A stretch of DNA of 64,000 bases from the NCBI GenBank assembly GCA_027924645.1, contig BSBN01000860.1, positions 9,920,001-9,984,000 on the forward strand, written 5' to 3'. The notes beneath the pieces are model-generated. The model did not search any database. It was given only the letters and a program-made list of their open reading frames with translations, and was not told the origin of the DNA. Made by a program: the position numbers and the translations under genes. This DNA comes from Cunninghamia lanceolata. Lineage: Eukaryota > Streptophyta > Pinopsida > Cupressales > Cupressaceae. Shown here one piece after another: positions 33,625 through 45,400 of this stretch. The stretch's first letter is position 1. Every line of letters begins with the position of its first letter.

Positions 33625-33695
33625 TAGGCACCTCCATAAGATATATCTTGACATACTTTAGATATATATTTTTAAATACAAATATACTAGTAATA
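33625..33695. mobile_element. Single arm related to the 12.7-kb foldback element
   Basis: AGGCACCTCCATAAGATATA followed by CATACTTTAGATATAT and ACAAATATACTAGTA matches one arm of the element at 12731-12900 in order and spacing. The opposite arm is missing. It is therefore a truncated relative. Confidence 0.6.
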
Positions 33696-34150
33696 ATTTT
33701 TGTTATAAAATATAATTAAAATGTTAGGAAAATTATATTATATGAAAGGGAAATTTTTAAATAGATTATTAAAAATTACAGCAAGTTATAGGATAATATA
33801 TATTTCTATAATATATTTTTAAAAATAAAATATATTTTCACATTTAAAACACAACTCTTAAAAGATAACCATCATTTTAAAAAAAACTTGAGAGGCATAG
33901 TCGATCGTCAAATTTAGGCCCTTTACTACTTTTCAATAGACTGTGTAAATTAGGATAGTAAAATGTTTGACGTTTACCACGGTAAAAAGCTATGGATTAG
34001 ACAGAACATACCATCAGAATATCCTCTTCAACAGTATCCCTAGCTTTTCTATTTTTCTTTCTTTGCTAAGAGTCAACAATAATTCTGGGAGTAATTTGTG
34101 CCACTGAATTGAAAATGTTGGAAAATAATGTGCTCGAAATAATTGTACCC
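33696..34150. other. Upstream region of the chitinase pseudogene
   Basis: AT-rich, no gene. A more complex sequence starts near 33900 and probably includes the distal promoter of the chitinase locus. No specific element can be named apart from the duplicated block described next. Confidence 0.45.
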
Positions 34151-34252
34151 GTCTGAAAATGACGAGCTTATCTTTCACTCTAGACTTGACTCTAAATCTT
34201 TCCAGTCTGAAAATGATGAGCTTATCCTCCACTCTAGACTTGACTCTAAATT
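34151..34252 (+). promoter_or_regulatory. Tandem 54-bp promoter duplication carrying W-box cores
   Basis: GTCTGAAAATGACGAGCTTA begins at 34151 and, with one change, again at 34205. Each unit includes TCTAGACTTGACTCTAAAT, which holds TTGACT (34186-34191 and 34240-34245). TTGAC(C/T) is the core bound by WRKY transcription factors, which commonly drive pathogen-induced chitinase genes. The duplication lies 60-160 bases upstream of the TATA box. The WRKY role is inferred from motif and context. Confidence 0.65.
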
Positions 34253-34306
34253 TACGTTAACGTTACGCAAAAAATGTCTCACCGTGTATTATACAATAAT
34301 ACCCAT

Positions 34307-34314
34307 TATAAATA
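34307..34314 (+). promoter_or_regulatory. TATA box of the chitinase locus
   Basis: TATAAATA lies 41 bases before the candidate start codon at 34355. Position and sequence fit a plant core promoter with a short 5' leader. Confidence 0.65.
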
Positions 34315-34354
34315 GCGGTAGCAAATGGAGGAGAATAAACACAGAATGCAAATC

Positions 34355-37300
34355 ATGGCTATAGAAAATAGTAAGAGCAAGATCTTCTGCTCCTCATCAA
34401 TATGTGTAATGCTTATTTTATTAGCGTTAATAGGTGTGTGAGTATGTCAAAATTGTGGTTGTAATGGACTATGTTGTAGTAAATGGGGATACTGTGGAAG
34501 TGGAGATCCCTACTGTGGGGATGGCTGTAAAGAAGGTCCCTGTTATTCTTCTTCTCCTTCTACTGGTGGAGGAGTGGCTTCTATTGTTTCTTCTGATGTT
34601 TTTAACTCCATAGTTGGAGGAGCTGGGAGTGGCTGTGCAGGAAAGGGGTTTTATGATTATAATTCCTTTATTAATGCTGCTAATGCTTTCAATGGCTTTG
34701 GGACATCTGGGTCTTCTGATGTTAATAAGAGAGAACTTGCTGCCTTTTTTGCTAATGCTGCCCATGAGACTGGAGGTAATATATGCATTACACTCCATTT
34801 CATTTTCTATCTATTTTAAGTTTTTTATTTTTTATTTTAATGTATTAAAGTATGTGATAGTATATTTTGATTCAATTGCATAATCTTAATCTCTATAATT
34901 ATTGTGAAAGATTTATAATGAAATATACGTATAAAAGCCATAGAGTTGAATCCCTATTAAACAATTTAAATATTATAGTTAACCTAAAGTTAATGTTGCT
35001 AGTAGAGTACTAAAAGGAGTTGTATGTATTGCATAACAGGGTTTTACTTCATCAAAGAGCAGAGTCCTACCAGCAAATACTGCGACTCCAACACTCGGTA
35101 TCCCTGCAACCCAGACAAGAGTTATTATGGCAGAGGCCCTCTGCAGCTCTCATGGTCAGTAACCATTTTTGTTTGCTACATAACTAGTTTTCAAATTTTA
35201 ATCAGTCAAATATTCTAAGATTGCTCTCTATAGCTAAGCTATGCTAATGTAAGGTGATGACAGGAACTATAACTATGGAGCAGCAGGAGAATACATTCAA
35301 TTGGATGGGCTGAACAATCCAGAGGCCGTAAACAATGTAGCTCAAGGAGGCAGGGAGTAGACGAAGTCCTTCTATTGTTTGGCTGGACCAGAGAAAATGA
35401 AAGCATGCTCGAAGGCCTACCAAGGGTGAATGCCCCTGGTAAAGCCCCTGGTAACGGGTAACCGGAAAGAAACATGTTTCATTGATAGTCGTCTACTGGA
35501 TCGACCGGTTGAACAAACTAGTCTTCCTTCCTTCCGGCCAATCAAAACAAAGTACATCCATCCTTCCTAACGAGGAGCTACTCCTTCCTACCTAGGGGTG
35601 AACTTCCTACCGGGGGTGAAGGCCTTAACTTCCAATAGCCAAACAATCAATCTACTTCCTTCCGGTTGAACGAACTATCGTAATGATTGGGGTGGGCGGA
35701 ACTAGAACACCCTGCCGACAGGCTAGGGGCACCGGCTAATCTTCCAATATAGTAATTCCTGATATTAGGCTAATTTAGTCAATCCGGGGTGCGCCCCCAA
35801 TCCTATAGTCTAATTTCAGTCCCTTCCTCCTACAGTCTAATTTAAGGACACCCGGTATAAGTTTCTAAACGGGAGGTTGGGCCTTCCCTTGGCTAATCCA
35901 ACAGTTGCTCGGGTACCACCTTCCAACCAGCTAGCCTTCACCCCCTCATAGCTGGTAGATACCTGACGTTGTGGGGGACCTAACTTCCTCCACCACCGGT
36001 AGCTTAGCAGTTGACTTCTCTTCCTTCCCATGCGACCTTCCTTCCGCCCTCCTATAGTTGTTGAATTACGAAACAACCTTCCGGGGTTCCGGTCCAGCTG
36101 AGGACTAGCTATTATTTCTAGCTGTGCCGGGTTGAACTCCCTGCCTCCCAACTACCTCTCCCCACCCATCCCTAGGGTTCATTTGGACCTTCCCTCGAGC
36201 TGGGTAACCTTCCTGAAAGAAAGAACTCCCTTCCCGAAAGAAAGAAAGGTAGAGTCCTACACAGACGAGAGGACAAGAGGACTACTCTCGACTAGGGCTC
36301 GCTTGACTACATAATCCATATAGTTGGGCTCAATCGAATGGAGCTATAATCCATGCTGGCCATCCTTCCTAACTGCTGGCCTAACTCACTTTGTTTCTCT
36401 ATTCACAACTACTATCCTTCTAGCTGCCATCAGTGAGTAATGGAAAGACTCTAACCAATGGACAGCACGCACCACCTCCTAACTGAGGGTTTACCTAGAA
36501 CCCTTGGGAAGCTCTTCCATTAGGAGCCTCACTTACGGTTGTTGAACAAGGATCTCATTCTAGCTATAGCCAGAGGAAAGAAAGCTAGGCCGGTCCGGTA
36601 GGAATGGAACACCCCGCCCGACCCACGGAAGATAGTCTACTTCTGGCTTGTCCTCCCATCTGATTGTCCCATCTGAGGGTATTACGTAGATGAGTAATCA
36701 CATAGTTGTTGAGGGATAGTTGCTCCAACCACCCACCTAATCTCCTCTGAATAGTTTGGAGTTAGAACTCAATCTCACCCATCCTCCAACCACCTAATCA
36801 GAGTTGTTGAGGGAGAGCATCCTATAGTTGGAAGGAACTCAATCTTGATCTCGATCTTTGAGAAGATAGTGGCATTATGGAGTTGTTGAGGGCGAGCTAA
36901 ATAGTTGAGGGAGAGCAACCATCCAACTAGAAAGAAAGAATGGATGGCCAGAGCAGGAAAGAAAGAATGTTAGCTCCCATGTGACCTTCCTTCCGAAAGT
37001 AGGATAGATAGCTCGGGGTTGGGTGGGAGATATAGTTGTAACATCGATATCTTAACCAGAGCTCCCCAATGAGGAGGACCAGCGCTCGTCATGAAGGTCT
37101 TGCCTTTATGAAGCCGGGGGTGTTAACTACAGCTGAAATTAGGGAGGGAGTTCGTTACTTCCTCCATCAACTATGCTCAAACCTAAGGGACCCACCCCCA
37201 CCGGTTGAACTCCTTGAACTAACCTGCTATCCCAATTCTACCACTAACCTACTATCTTACGGATGGATGGGCAAAAACAATTGGTAATAGTAACTATCCC

Positions 37301-38563
37301 TCTAGCTTGCCTTCCTTTCTTGCCAATAGACAATCAATATCCCTCCATCCTTCACCCCTAGTTAGCATCTCCAACTTGCCTTCCAACCTTCCTTTAGCTG
37401 ACAGCCTTCACTGAACATGGTGGGAGGATAGGAGATCCCCTAGGCAGGGAATTGTAGTCGGTAGAAACATTGAGCCAGGAGGTATCTTGAGTTTAGCCAT
37501 TGAGCTGCCCTTCCTTTAGTTAGGTGTTACCATCAAGAGTGGGTGGGGCATCGGTCCAGTAGCTTCCTTGGGCTAGCTATCCCAAAATAGAGCTAATTCT
37601 CGCTCGCTCGCTTGATCAAGGGTGTAGACTGGGTAGGAGAAGCATGGGAGGCAAGACATCCAATGAGAAATGTAGGCTAGCTAATTTGAACCGGTTGCCA
37701 TAGTTGTTGTATTCCTATTAGTCCTAGCAAAGATGGATGATAAATCCTCTCACCCAATTCTCCAACTTCATTAGGCTAGGGCTCCAACTATAGTTAATGA
37801 GGCTCCATCCCACACGGGACTAAGAAAATCAAATGGCCACACGGAGATGCCTCAACTAGAATTCTCTGATACTAAGGTTAGCTCGCATGGGTATCTTGAC
37901 TCTGATACTTTCTGAACACAGCTTGAGGTCCCTGAACTTCATGTGCCCCCTACTAGCCAACATCATAGCACATAAACAATTATAGTTAGCCCCACAGGAT
38001 AGAAACTTTGGATCTTGCCTCCCCGGTGAAGGCTAGCCATCTGAATTAGTTGGATGAACTGAGGGTGAGTAATGAGCTTCAACTCCATACCGGGGGTTTA
38101 TACCTTCTTTGAGCTTCAACTCCATGATATTGTTATTGTTTTCCATCCAACAAAAGGTAGGACTGTCTATCCAGAAGGTCTGAATTAGCCCACCCGCCTG
38201 AAGAATACTTTCATCGAACTCCCTCCCACCCTAGCCTAGCTATGGTTTTCACCCCCTAAATAGTTACCTTCTCTCTGGATAGACATCCTCGGTTGATGAA
38301 TAGATGGACAACTAGACTGACTACCTGAAAGAGTGAATAGTTATAGTCCCGAACGTCGACTGGAGCCTACCTACCTAAACTATAGCTCTTTATCCTTTCC
38401 TTCTCTTAGTGGGCGAGACAACAACAATCCAATGAAGGACTACCCTTCCTGGGCAATTAGTTATATGGGTCCCTGAGGAGCTACTATGACCAGCAGAGTT
38501 GATTACTTCTAGAAGTTTTGCCAGCAACTCAACGTTGACCCAGGATCGAGTCTTCAATGGTAA
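34355..38563 (+). pseudogene. Class IV chitinase (GH19) pseudogene, split by an insertion
   Basis: Three exons are traceable. Exon 1 (34355-34775) encodes a hydrophobic signal peptide, a Cys-rich hevein-type chitin-binding domain ([15 protein letters not shown]) and the start of the GH19 domain, ending HETGG with the first catalytic Glu. Exon 2 (35040-35154) encodes [24 protein letters not shown]. Exon 3 (from 35264) gives [20 protein letters not shown] before breaking off near 35345. The C-terminus (FCQQLNVDPGSSLQW, stop at 38561) resumes after a 3.1-kb insertion. Introns are GT-AG. Defects: TGA at 34439-34441 at the signal-peptide end, TAG at 38510-38512, and roughly 50-60 codons missing at the insertion. 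The functional enzyme would hydrolyse chitin outside the cell as a defence protein. This copy cannot make it. Confidence 0.88.
35345..38475. mobile_element. GC-richer 3.1-kb insertion, organelle-like (possible NUMT)
   Basis: The base composition changes abruptly from AT-rich nuclear sequence to a mix near 48% GC (estimated by eye). Recurrent words include CTTCCTTCCGG, GAAAGAAAG, ATAGTTGTTGAGGG and GGTTGAAC. This texture resembles intergenic plant mitochondrial DNA. No mitochondrial gene, plastid gene or transposon end is recognisable, and no target duplication is visible. It replaced part of chitinase exon 3. Mitochondrial origin is inference from texture; an unclassified repeat is the alternative. 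Confidence 0.5.
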
Positions 38564-38655
38564 TTTGCACTTTCTTCTTCACTATCATTAAATCTAGATT
38601 AGGACTGCAATGCCAACAATGACTACTAATGCTCCTTAGATAGTTTTGCCACTTT

Positions 38656-38873
38656 TGTTGGAATATTAAGGTTTATGTTTATAATAAAGTCACTTTAGTG
38701 ATTTATGTTTAGTGTTATTGTTTGTAGTTAGTGGGACTTATTTTTCGAGGGTGGTTTAGGAAGTTTTTCTAAAAGTCATTTTGGAATGAATATAAAATCA
38801 TCTCGAATTGAATATTATTATTATATTTTGTATTTATTACTGTGCAAATGTAGATGCCCTACCATTTCGATCA
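38656..38873 (+). repeat. Left LTR of the 2.3-kb element
   Basis: Begins TGTTGGAATATTAAGG and ends CGATCA, followed by the primer-binding-site variant. It differs from the right LTR by numerous substitutions and small indels, so insertion is old. Confidence 0.78.
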
Positions 38874-40723
38874 TGATATTAGAGCACAAGAAGGAAGAAA
38901 AAGTTGAAAGCAAGTCCAAACAAGATGAGGTGATAAATCATTTCATTTGCTAGAAGTTACAGCACTCAAGGGAGCCTCCTTTAGGGAAGATTGAATGCCA
39001 ATGATTGATGTTTATATAGTACACAAAGTTGATATTTAAGCGATCAATATGCTAACGTTAGATTTAATGAGTATGTTGATTGTATGAATTTTAATAAGTG
39101 TTTGTTGACATCCATGATAGTCTATTCCATTGTATGTATGTTTACTAGGTGGGTTGCGTAACTACTTTTGGTTTCCATTTAATTTTAAGTTTGTGCATGT
39201 GATTTCTTAGCAATCTTACCATTGTAATGGAGGAATAAGACCTACCCACTAGCAAAAATTCACATTTGTAAGGGTTTTAAGTGATTTGAGTCAGGGTTGT
39301 GTTCAGGATAGAATATAAAACAAGGGACTTCAACTCTACAAAAATGTGTTGTGCACTCACTACACATAAGGAGACACAAGTAAAATACATCAGCTACTAC
39401 ATTTGGACACAAAGTGAGGCAAGAGAAGCATGTAAGTTAAAAATGCCAAAAAGAGATCTTTTTAATATAAAAAATATAGTTTTTAAACTAAAATGTGTAA
39501 GGCATATATTTATTTTTTTGTTGCTTGAAGGCTTTCCTAAAAATTTGGATGGTTATTTGGAGACTCTGGGTGGTCAATAAAGTATTGATTTATTGTTGTT
39601 CTATTGCAGCCGTCTAACTACCATGAGTTTATTGTTTTTTTTAGTATTTTGGTGAGGATTGTTAAATTTATTTTTTTAAGATCTGTATGGGTGGCAAAAT
39701 GTAGATCAACATTTTATATTTAAGTTAATATTGGCATGAATTGTTCAATCCGTATTTGGACATATTCTATGTATTTGAAAGGCATTCAATAAAGAGGAGA
39801 AATAAGGTTTAATGTTACATTGGCAATAGATGATCTTTGTGTAATATTGGAGATATTTTTGAAAGGAGAAATAAAGAAAACATCACATAAAGGTGTAATT
39901 TTGGTTGAACTCGATGTCTTAAAATAATTGTTTTAATCATGTTATCTTATGTTTGGACTTTCTAGGCTATCTTTGCTACACCTAATGAGGCCTCCAAAGA
40001 CTCATATGAGACATCAAATAGATAAAGTGTAACAGGGTCAAATTCAAAGCTAGAGGCATCAGAGGCTGTAGGATTTTCATCATCTTGAGCTAGCTTCTCA
40101 CTTAGAGATGGTGCTTTGTATGAAAAGCATATGTATTCATTATATCTTTTTTTATACTAATAGAAATAAAGAATGCATATATTGTAAAGTTTGTTTATTG
40201 AAGAGAGAAAGGGATTTGATGTCAAACTCAATATGGATTGTTGCTCAGATAGTTCAAGGGTCTATGGATCTAAAGAATTCTACCCTTCCAAGGGTCATGA
40301 GACAACTTGATTGAACAATGGATTTTTATCCAATAATTCAAGAGATTTATGATTTGGAAATTCAGGGAAGTGATAATCTAGGAACTTGGGAATTCAACTC
40401 AAGAGCTACACCCTTTTGAGGGTTGCGAGGTAGCTGAATGGAGTTGGACACCTAATTCAGGATTTATTTTTTCAAAGAAAGACTTTTGAAGAATATGCAG
40501 TTATGATTGGTCATGTTTTCTTTCTTGTTGTGTTTTGGATGGAGATTTTATGGCTATCTAGGACATTTTCCTAGACACGAGCAATTTGGAGTGTTCTAGA
40601 TGTGTGAGGAAATTTGGTGGATGTACTTCCACAAATTTTTAGATGGGTTGTTGTAGTCAATAATATAGTTTCTTTATCCATGCTATATTTGTTGTGTTTT
40701 TGTAATGTAAACCTTAAGGGGGT

Positions 40724-40945
40724 TGTTTAAATAATAAGGTTTATATTTATAATAAAGACACTTTAGTGACTTATTTTAGTATTATTGTTAGTAGTTAGTT
40801 GGGAGTTATTCCCACTGGGTGCTTCAAGAAGTTTTTTTAACAGCCACCTTTGAATGAATTTAAATTCATCTCAAAAACCAATAATATTATCATTATATTT
40901 TATTTTTATTACTATGCAAATGTAGATGCCCTATCATTTTCACCA
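40724..40945 (+). repeat. Right LTR of the 2.3-kb element
   Basis: Begins TGTTTAAATAATAAGG after a purine tract and ends CACCA. Landmarks occur in the same order as in the left LTR. Confidence 0.78.
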
Positions 40946-41346
40946 TAGTTCACATCACCTCCATCTCAATACCTCAAAATTTACCATAATTAAAATAAAA
41001 TAAGTGCTCCAATCTCCTAATGAGATCACTTTTATAGATTATTTGATGTTTAAACTTGTGGTCTTTTTGAATTAAAAACATGCATTGATATATTTGATAT
41101 ATTTGGAGTCTTTGCACCATTCATGTTGACACCTTCTACAAGATCATTCATTGCACCTGTTTGGTAGTTTATGACAAATTGGAAGTGACTTATTATTGAA
41201 GTTTATGTGTGGACATGTTTCAGATTGGTATTAATATTCTATTTATATTTTATATTATGTTAGTTGATGCAAATAATTATATAAGAATAGAGAAATTTTG
41301 GAGATTTAGATAAATTCTACTAACTAGCCCAACATGGACATTTCAG

Positions 41347-41358
41347 TGGTACCAAAGC
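41347..41358 (+). promoter_or_regulatory. Primer-binding-site-like sequence upstream of a gypsy gag
   Basis: TGGTACCAAAGC is two changes from the tRNA-Met type site and lies 150 bases before the gag frame at 41509. A 5' LTR is therefore expected to end near 41345, but its start was not found. Confidence 0.55.
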
Positions 41359-41508
41359 TAGTGTTCTTTCTAGCCTCTATGAGTAACTCACCATTTTTAT
41401 AGATTGCTCTATGCATCCCAGTGAAAAGGATTTGTTTCTAAGCAACAAAAAGAAGGATCTAAACGACGAAGTCCAAAGATTGTGGCATATTTGAACTAGA
41501 CAAGAGAG

Positions 41509-43298
41509 TTGAATATGGAAAACAAAGATAAGAGAATATTTAGGGATGACAATTCTCAAGATAGGACTGATAGGAAGTTCGATGTGATGATGGACATGAT
41601 GGCACAAATACTTCATAGAATAGACCAAAATATGGATTTACCTAGAAATCAAACTGGTGAAGGTAGTACATCAAGAGCAAATCATCATCAACCAAAGGGT
41701 AACAACATCACTAGAACTGTCATTAATTATATAGCCAGACCATTCCAACCTACTTTCCTTCCTAGGGAGGATGAAGTACCTAAACCTGAGACTCAAGTCC
41801 CTATACTTTATAAAATTATAGCATGTTCTGTAGAGTACAAATCTCTTCCAAAGGAGATGTGGAATGAATTGTCTCTCAACAACTTCATGAATCAACATAA
41901 GTCAAGAAATGGTCATATCTTTGAACCTAGATCTCAAGCAAGACCGAATGATCTTGATGACACTTCCTAATTTTGATGGAACCAGCAAGTGTACAACTCG
42001 ATCTTGGGTATAGAATCTGGACACATATTTACCAATCAAACCAATGGGTGGATATGAATCCATCAAATTTGTCACACTTCACCTAGAAAGCATTGATAAT
42101 GATTGGTGGTACCATGGGTTGGTCAGCTATAGTCATGGTTTCATCAATACTTATGATGAATTCTATGGGAAGTTGATTGAGTGGTTTGATAGAAAATATC
42201 ATAAAATCTATTTTAGAGAGTTGGCTAAACTTAGATAGAAAAGCATTGTGGAGAAATATGTAGATGAATTTTAGAAGTTATTAGTAATGGTTCCAAATAT
42301 TTTTGAGAGAAGACTGATTGTACTATTTATGGAGGGTTTATTTGAACCTCTCAAAGGTTTTGAAAAGGATCTCAATCCTTCATCCATGCAAGAAGATATC
42401 AAGAAAGCTTTAGATTTGGAGACTTCAATTCCCAAGTATGAGTCTTATCCAAAGACTCCATCATGTGACCAATCGAAGGAAGTTGCATAGAAGGGAGAAA
42501 CTTACACACATAAGAACATGTCACCAAAGGTAAGGAAAGAAGATGAGACCAAGAATGATCGTAGAAGAATGAATTTATGTTTCACTTGTACAGACTCTTA
42601 GCAACCTAAGGGTAAGGGAAAAATGAATAGATGTATGGGTAAGGGAAAAATTCATTACATTTAAATAGTTTCCGATGATGAGAAACTTGAACCTAAGCCT
42701 CATTCTAAAGAAGAAGACACCAATGGAGGAACACTCACTTGTCTCACCGGAGAGCCAAGGTACTATCATTTCAAATTTCAAGGAATTCCATATCTGATGT
42801 AGAATTGCAGTGCTCCTTGATAGTGGAGCCACTCATAATTTCATTGACAAAGGCTTGGTGGCTAAGAGAAGACTTCAAACTGAAGAATTTGAAGGATTTG
42901 ATGTTGTAGTAGCTAATGGGTTTTTCATCCCTTACAAAACAAAGACTAGCCAACTTAGCATACTCATTGGTGAGCATAAATTTGTGATGAGTTTTATGTT
43001 ATTGGCTTAGGTGAGTTTGACATAGTTTTGGGAGTTCATTGGTTATACTCACTTTGTGAATTTTTTCCAAAATTATCAAACATTGAAACTTAAGTTCCAA
43101 CATGAAGGAAAGGAGGTGAGATTGAAGGGCCTTTCAAATATCTACCCCATCAATTTTCAGAAAAAAAGAATGGAAGCTTTCAGTCCCAAATGTCCCGTCA
43201 TAGCCTTGGGTAAGCAAGTAACTCCTCATTTTCAAAGCATGAAAGATGATTTTATACAAGTGTATGATTTTAGTGTTATATCTTTGGGACTAATATAG
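41509..43298 (+). pseudogene. Ty3-gypsy gag-protease remnant lacking pol
   Basis: The first frame (41509-41970) is a basic, disordered gag N-terminus. After a frameshift, 42044-42490 contains LESIDNDWWYHGLV, a YDEFYGKLIEWFDRKYHK segment and FMEGLFEPLKGF. These are the retrotransposon gag pattern, with in-frame stops near 42236 and 42272. The frame at 42810-43010 begins LLDSGATHNFIDKGLV, the DSGA active-site motif of the retroviral-type aspartic protease. A further frame to 43298 continues the protease-RT linker. Reverse transcriptase, RNase H and integrase are absent, so the element was truncated. No function remains. Confidence 0.85.
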
Positions 43299-43299
43299 G

Positions 43300-45400
43300 A
43301 TAGTAGATTTTTGCACAATTATGACCATCATTCAAGAATTCTAGAAATGAAAAGAAAGAGTATTTACGCAATTTTTTCAACTTACATTAGAGTAGCACAG
43401 CAGAAAAAATATGAAGACAAGTAGACCTTTGGGGAGCTTACAAATTTTTGCAGAGGATTACCGCACATTCAGTGAGGCAATTTAAGAAGGTTATATCTGA
43501 CCAACCATGTACATCTGAATACAAATGGACTCATAAACATCAAAGGTTGATTTGGGATCCTGGTATTATAGAGGTGAGTAATTATGTTGGAGTGTTGAGT
43601 TGCATTACTTGATGAAAAGCAATCTTGGGAAGGGAGGACTTCGATGTCCCTTTTTCAAAATTAATCAAGTCCTCTTAGGAATATTTAAATTCCTCTATCT
43701 CTAGGAGTGAGTTACATTTTATCTATATAAGAGGAAACCCCCTTGCGGTTGTAGATCCAAGGATGAACACACTTGTGATCTTCTAGATTCGGGAACGAAA
43801 ACTTTTGAACTCCATTGGTGATTGCAGCTCAGGAATTGCACAGAGCTTCATTAACATTAACAGTTTCAAAGTTCATAGATCTTGCCAGTTTGCAGATTGC
43901 CAGTATATTTCTGTTTGTGTTTCAGTTTCCAGCGTTGGAGTTTGGTGAGTTTTCCGATGTTTTTTGATTCCAGTTTCGTGGTTTGTGTAAGCTCAGATGC
44001 TTGCAGTATGACAGTTTGAATGTTATTTTGGATATTCTAGTGTGGAGTTTTTATCCCAGTCTTTAGCTTGTAATTTGACTTAGTATCTTTGCTGTGCCCT
44101 GTTGGTATGAATAAACATATATGGTGTCATTGATTATTCTCCTGTCCAGACGACGCACAATTTCTGCATTTTTATAAGACTGCTGTGATATGTTTATTTG
44201 GGTTAATGGCTGCTTGGACAGAACCGAAATTATGAATATGATTAGGGTCGCTGGCACAGGACCAATCCATTCAATGTGGGGGATTGTTGCACAGGGTCAA
44301 CATTGCTCATAAGGCGTACATTGGGTCGATCATATAGCAGGCTATTAGCTCTTTATTTCGTCGATTCATATTTTGGTGTCTTTATTCGTTGGCTGCTCCA
44401 TTCCTCACATTATTCTTGGCCGACCACATTCCCAGTTTAGACCATCCATGTAATGCAGTGTGTATGCTCCTTAAGCTGGTCGAACTCCATCCTCTCTAGG
44501 CAAATGAATTAGAGGCAACTCCAGCAGTGCATGACAGAGGCGTTTCAAATTGTGGTGCAGCATCTGTTATTGGTGCAGCTAATATTATTTTATGTGATTG
44601 ATGGTATTACAGTAAATCCTTGCAGGCCGCACTCTCTTGGGGGCATATTTTAGATTATTAATAGTATTTTCTGAAGGGCAAATTGAGGTCGCAGGTGATA
44701 TTTATTGAGGTGATTTTATAGCTGTGCCACTTTGCATAGTGGACGCATATTGCTGATATTTAATGTGAGCTGGCGAACCTTAATTTGGACGTGGGACCCT
44801 GAGCTCACTGTAGCTTTTAATGTGATATGCTGAGTCCTCCTTTCCACTATGGAAACCGTCCCACGTTAATTTGAATGCTGTTCATTATATTTGTCAAGGA
44901 ATTATGTTTGGATTTTATAATGTTTTCTTCTGTCTATGGCGCTACAACTATGGTGAGCCAACTTTGGGAAGTTGAACTATTGGCACCAGGTTTGTAGCTG
45001 TCCCATGTGTGTTGCAGTTTGATGCTAATGTGATAAGATGTAAAGATCAGTAAGTAGCAGCCGAATTTTACATTGGTGCTAATTATCAGTTACTCTTGAC
45101 TGTGTCATAACCAAGAATTTCATTAAATTGTTAAATTCCTAAGAATGTTTGGGTAGGGACATTTCAACATGCTCTTGAGGTAATTCCTTTAGGATTGTAG
45201 GTATGTAGTTCTGATCAGTAACATAATTGACCTGGACTTGTTCTACATAATGCATTGGTGACCCCCAAATTTCCAAATTTCAAATTTAAATTTAGGTCCT
45301 CACTACCTTCCTGTAATTAGCCATTGTGTGATGACTTTTAGCCTGGAATATGCTACCTTGTGTGTTAGGGTGTTATATTTATGGATAAAATCTAATTTAT
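43300..45400 (+). mobile_element. Probable LTR and decayed 3' part of the gypsy remnant
   Basis: Downstream of the protease the sequence becomes more mixed. TGTTGGAGTGTTGAG near 43583 is LTR-start-like, with a TATATAA box at 43724-43730 and a C-rich stretch just after. A second candidate junction is GTGGGGGAT followed by TGTTGCACAGGG near 44276. I could not align two LTR copies, so limits and family are unresolved. No protein domain is seen here. Confidence 0.35.

Larger units (their letters stand above)
38656..40945 (+). mobile_element. Non-autonomous 2.3-kb LTR retrotransposon
   Basis: Direct repeats of about 220 bases at 38656-38873 and 40724-40945 share AAGGTTTATRTTTATAATAA, CACTTTAGTGA and GCAAATGTAGATGCCCTA. 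Both run TG..CA. The left copy is followed at 38874 by TGATATTAGAGC, a variant of the tRNA-Met primer-binding site. The right copy is preceded by a purine tract (TTAAGGGGG). The 1.85-kb interior has only short frames (for example 93 codons at 39299-39580) and no pol domain. Flanking pentamers do not match perfectly (ACTTT, TAGTT). The element sits about 90 bases after the chitinase stop codon. Confidence 0.8.

Noticed and set aside
34469..34883. Alternative frames over chitinase exon 1 (plus and minus)
   Set aside because: They overlap the hevein/GH19 reading frame, whose motifs and splice sites are clear; the others lack any motif.
36990..37290. Possible mitochondrial protein-coding exon in the 3.1-kb insertion
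   Set aside because: A 72-codon frame at 37069-37287 has no recognisable mitochondrial protein motif; I could not identify any organelle gene in the block.
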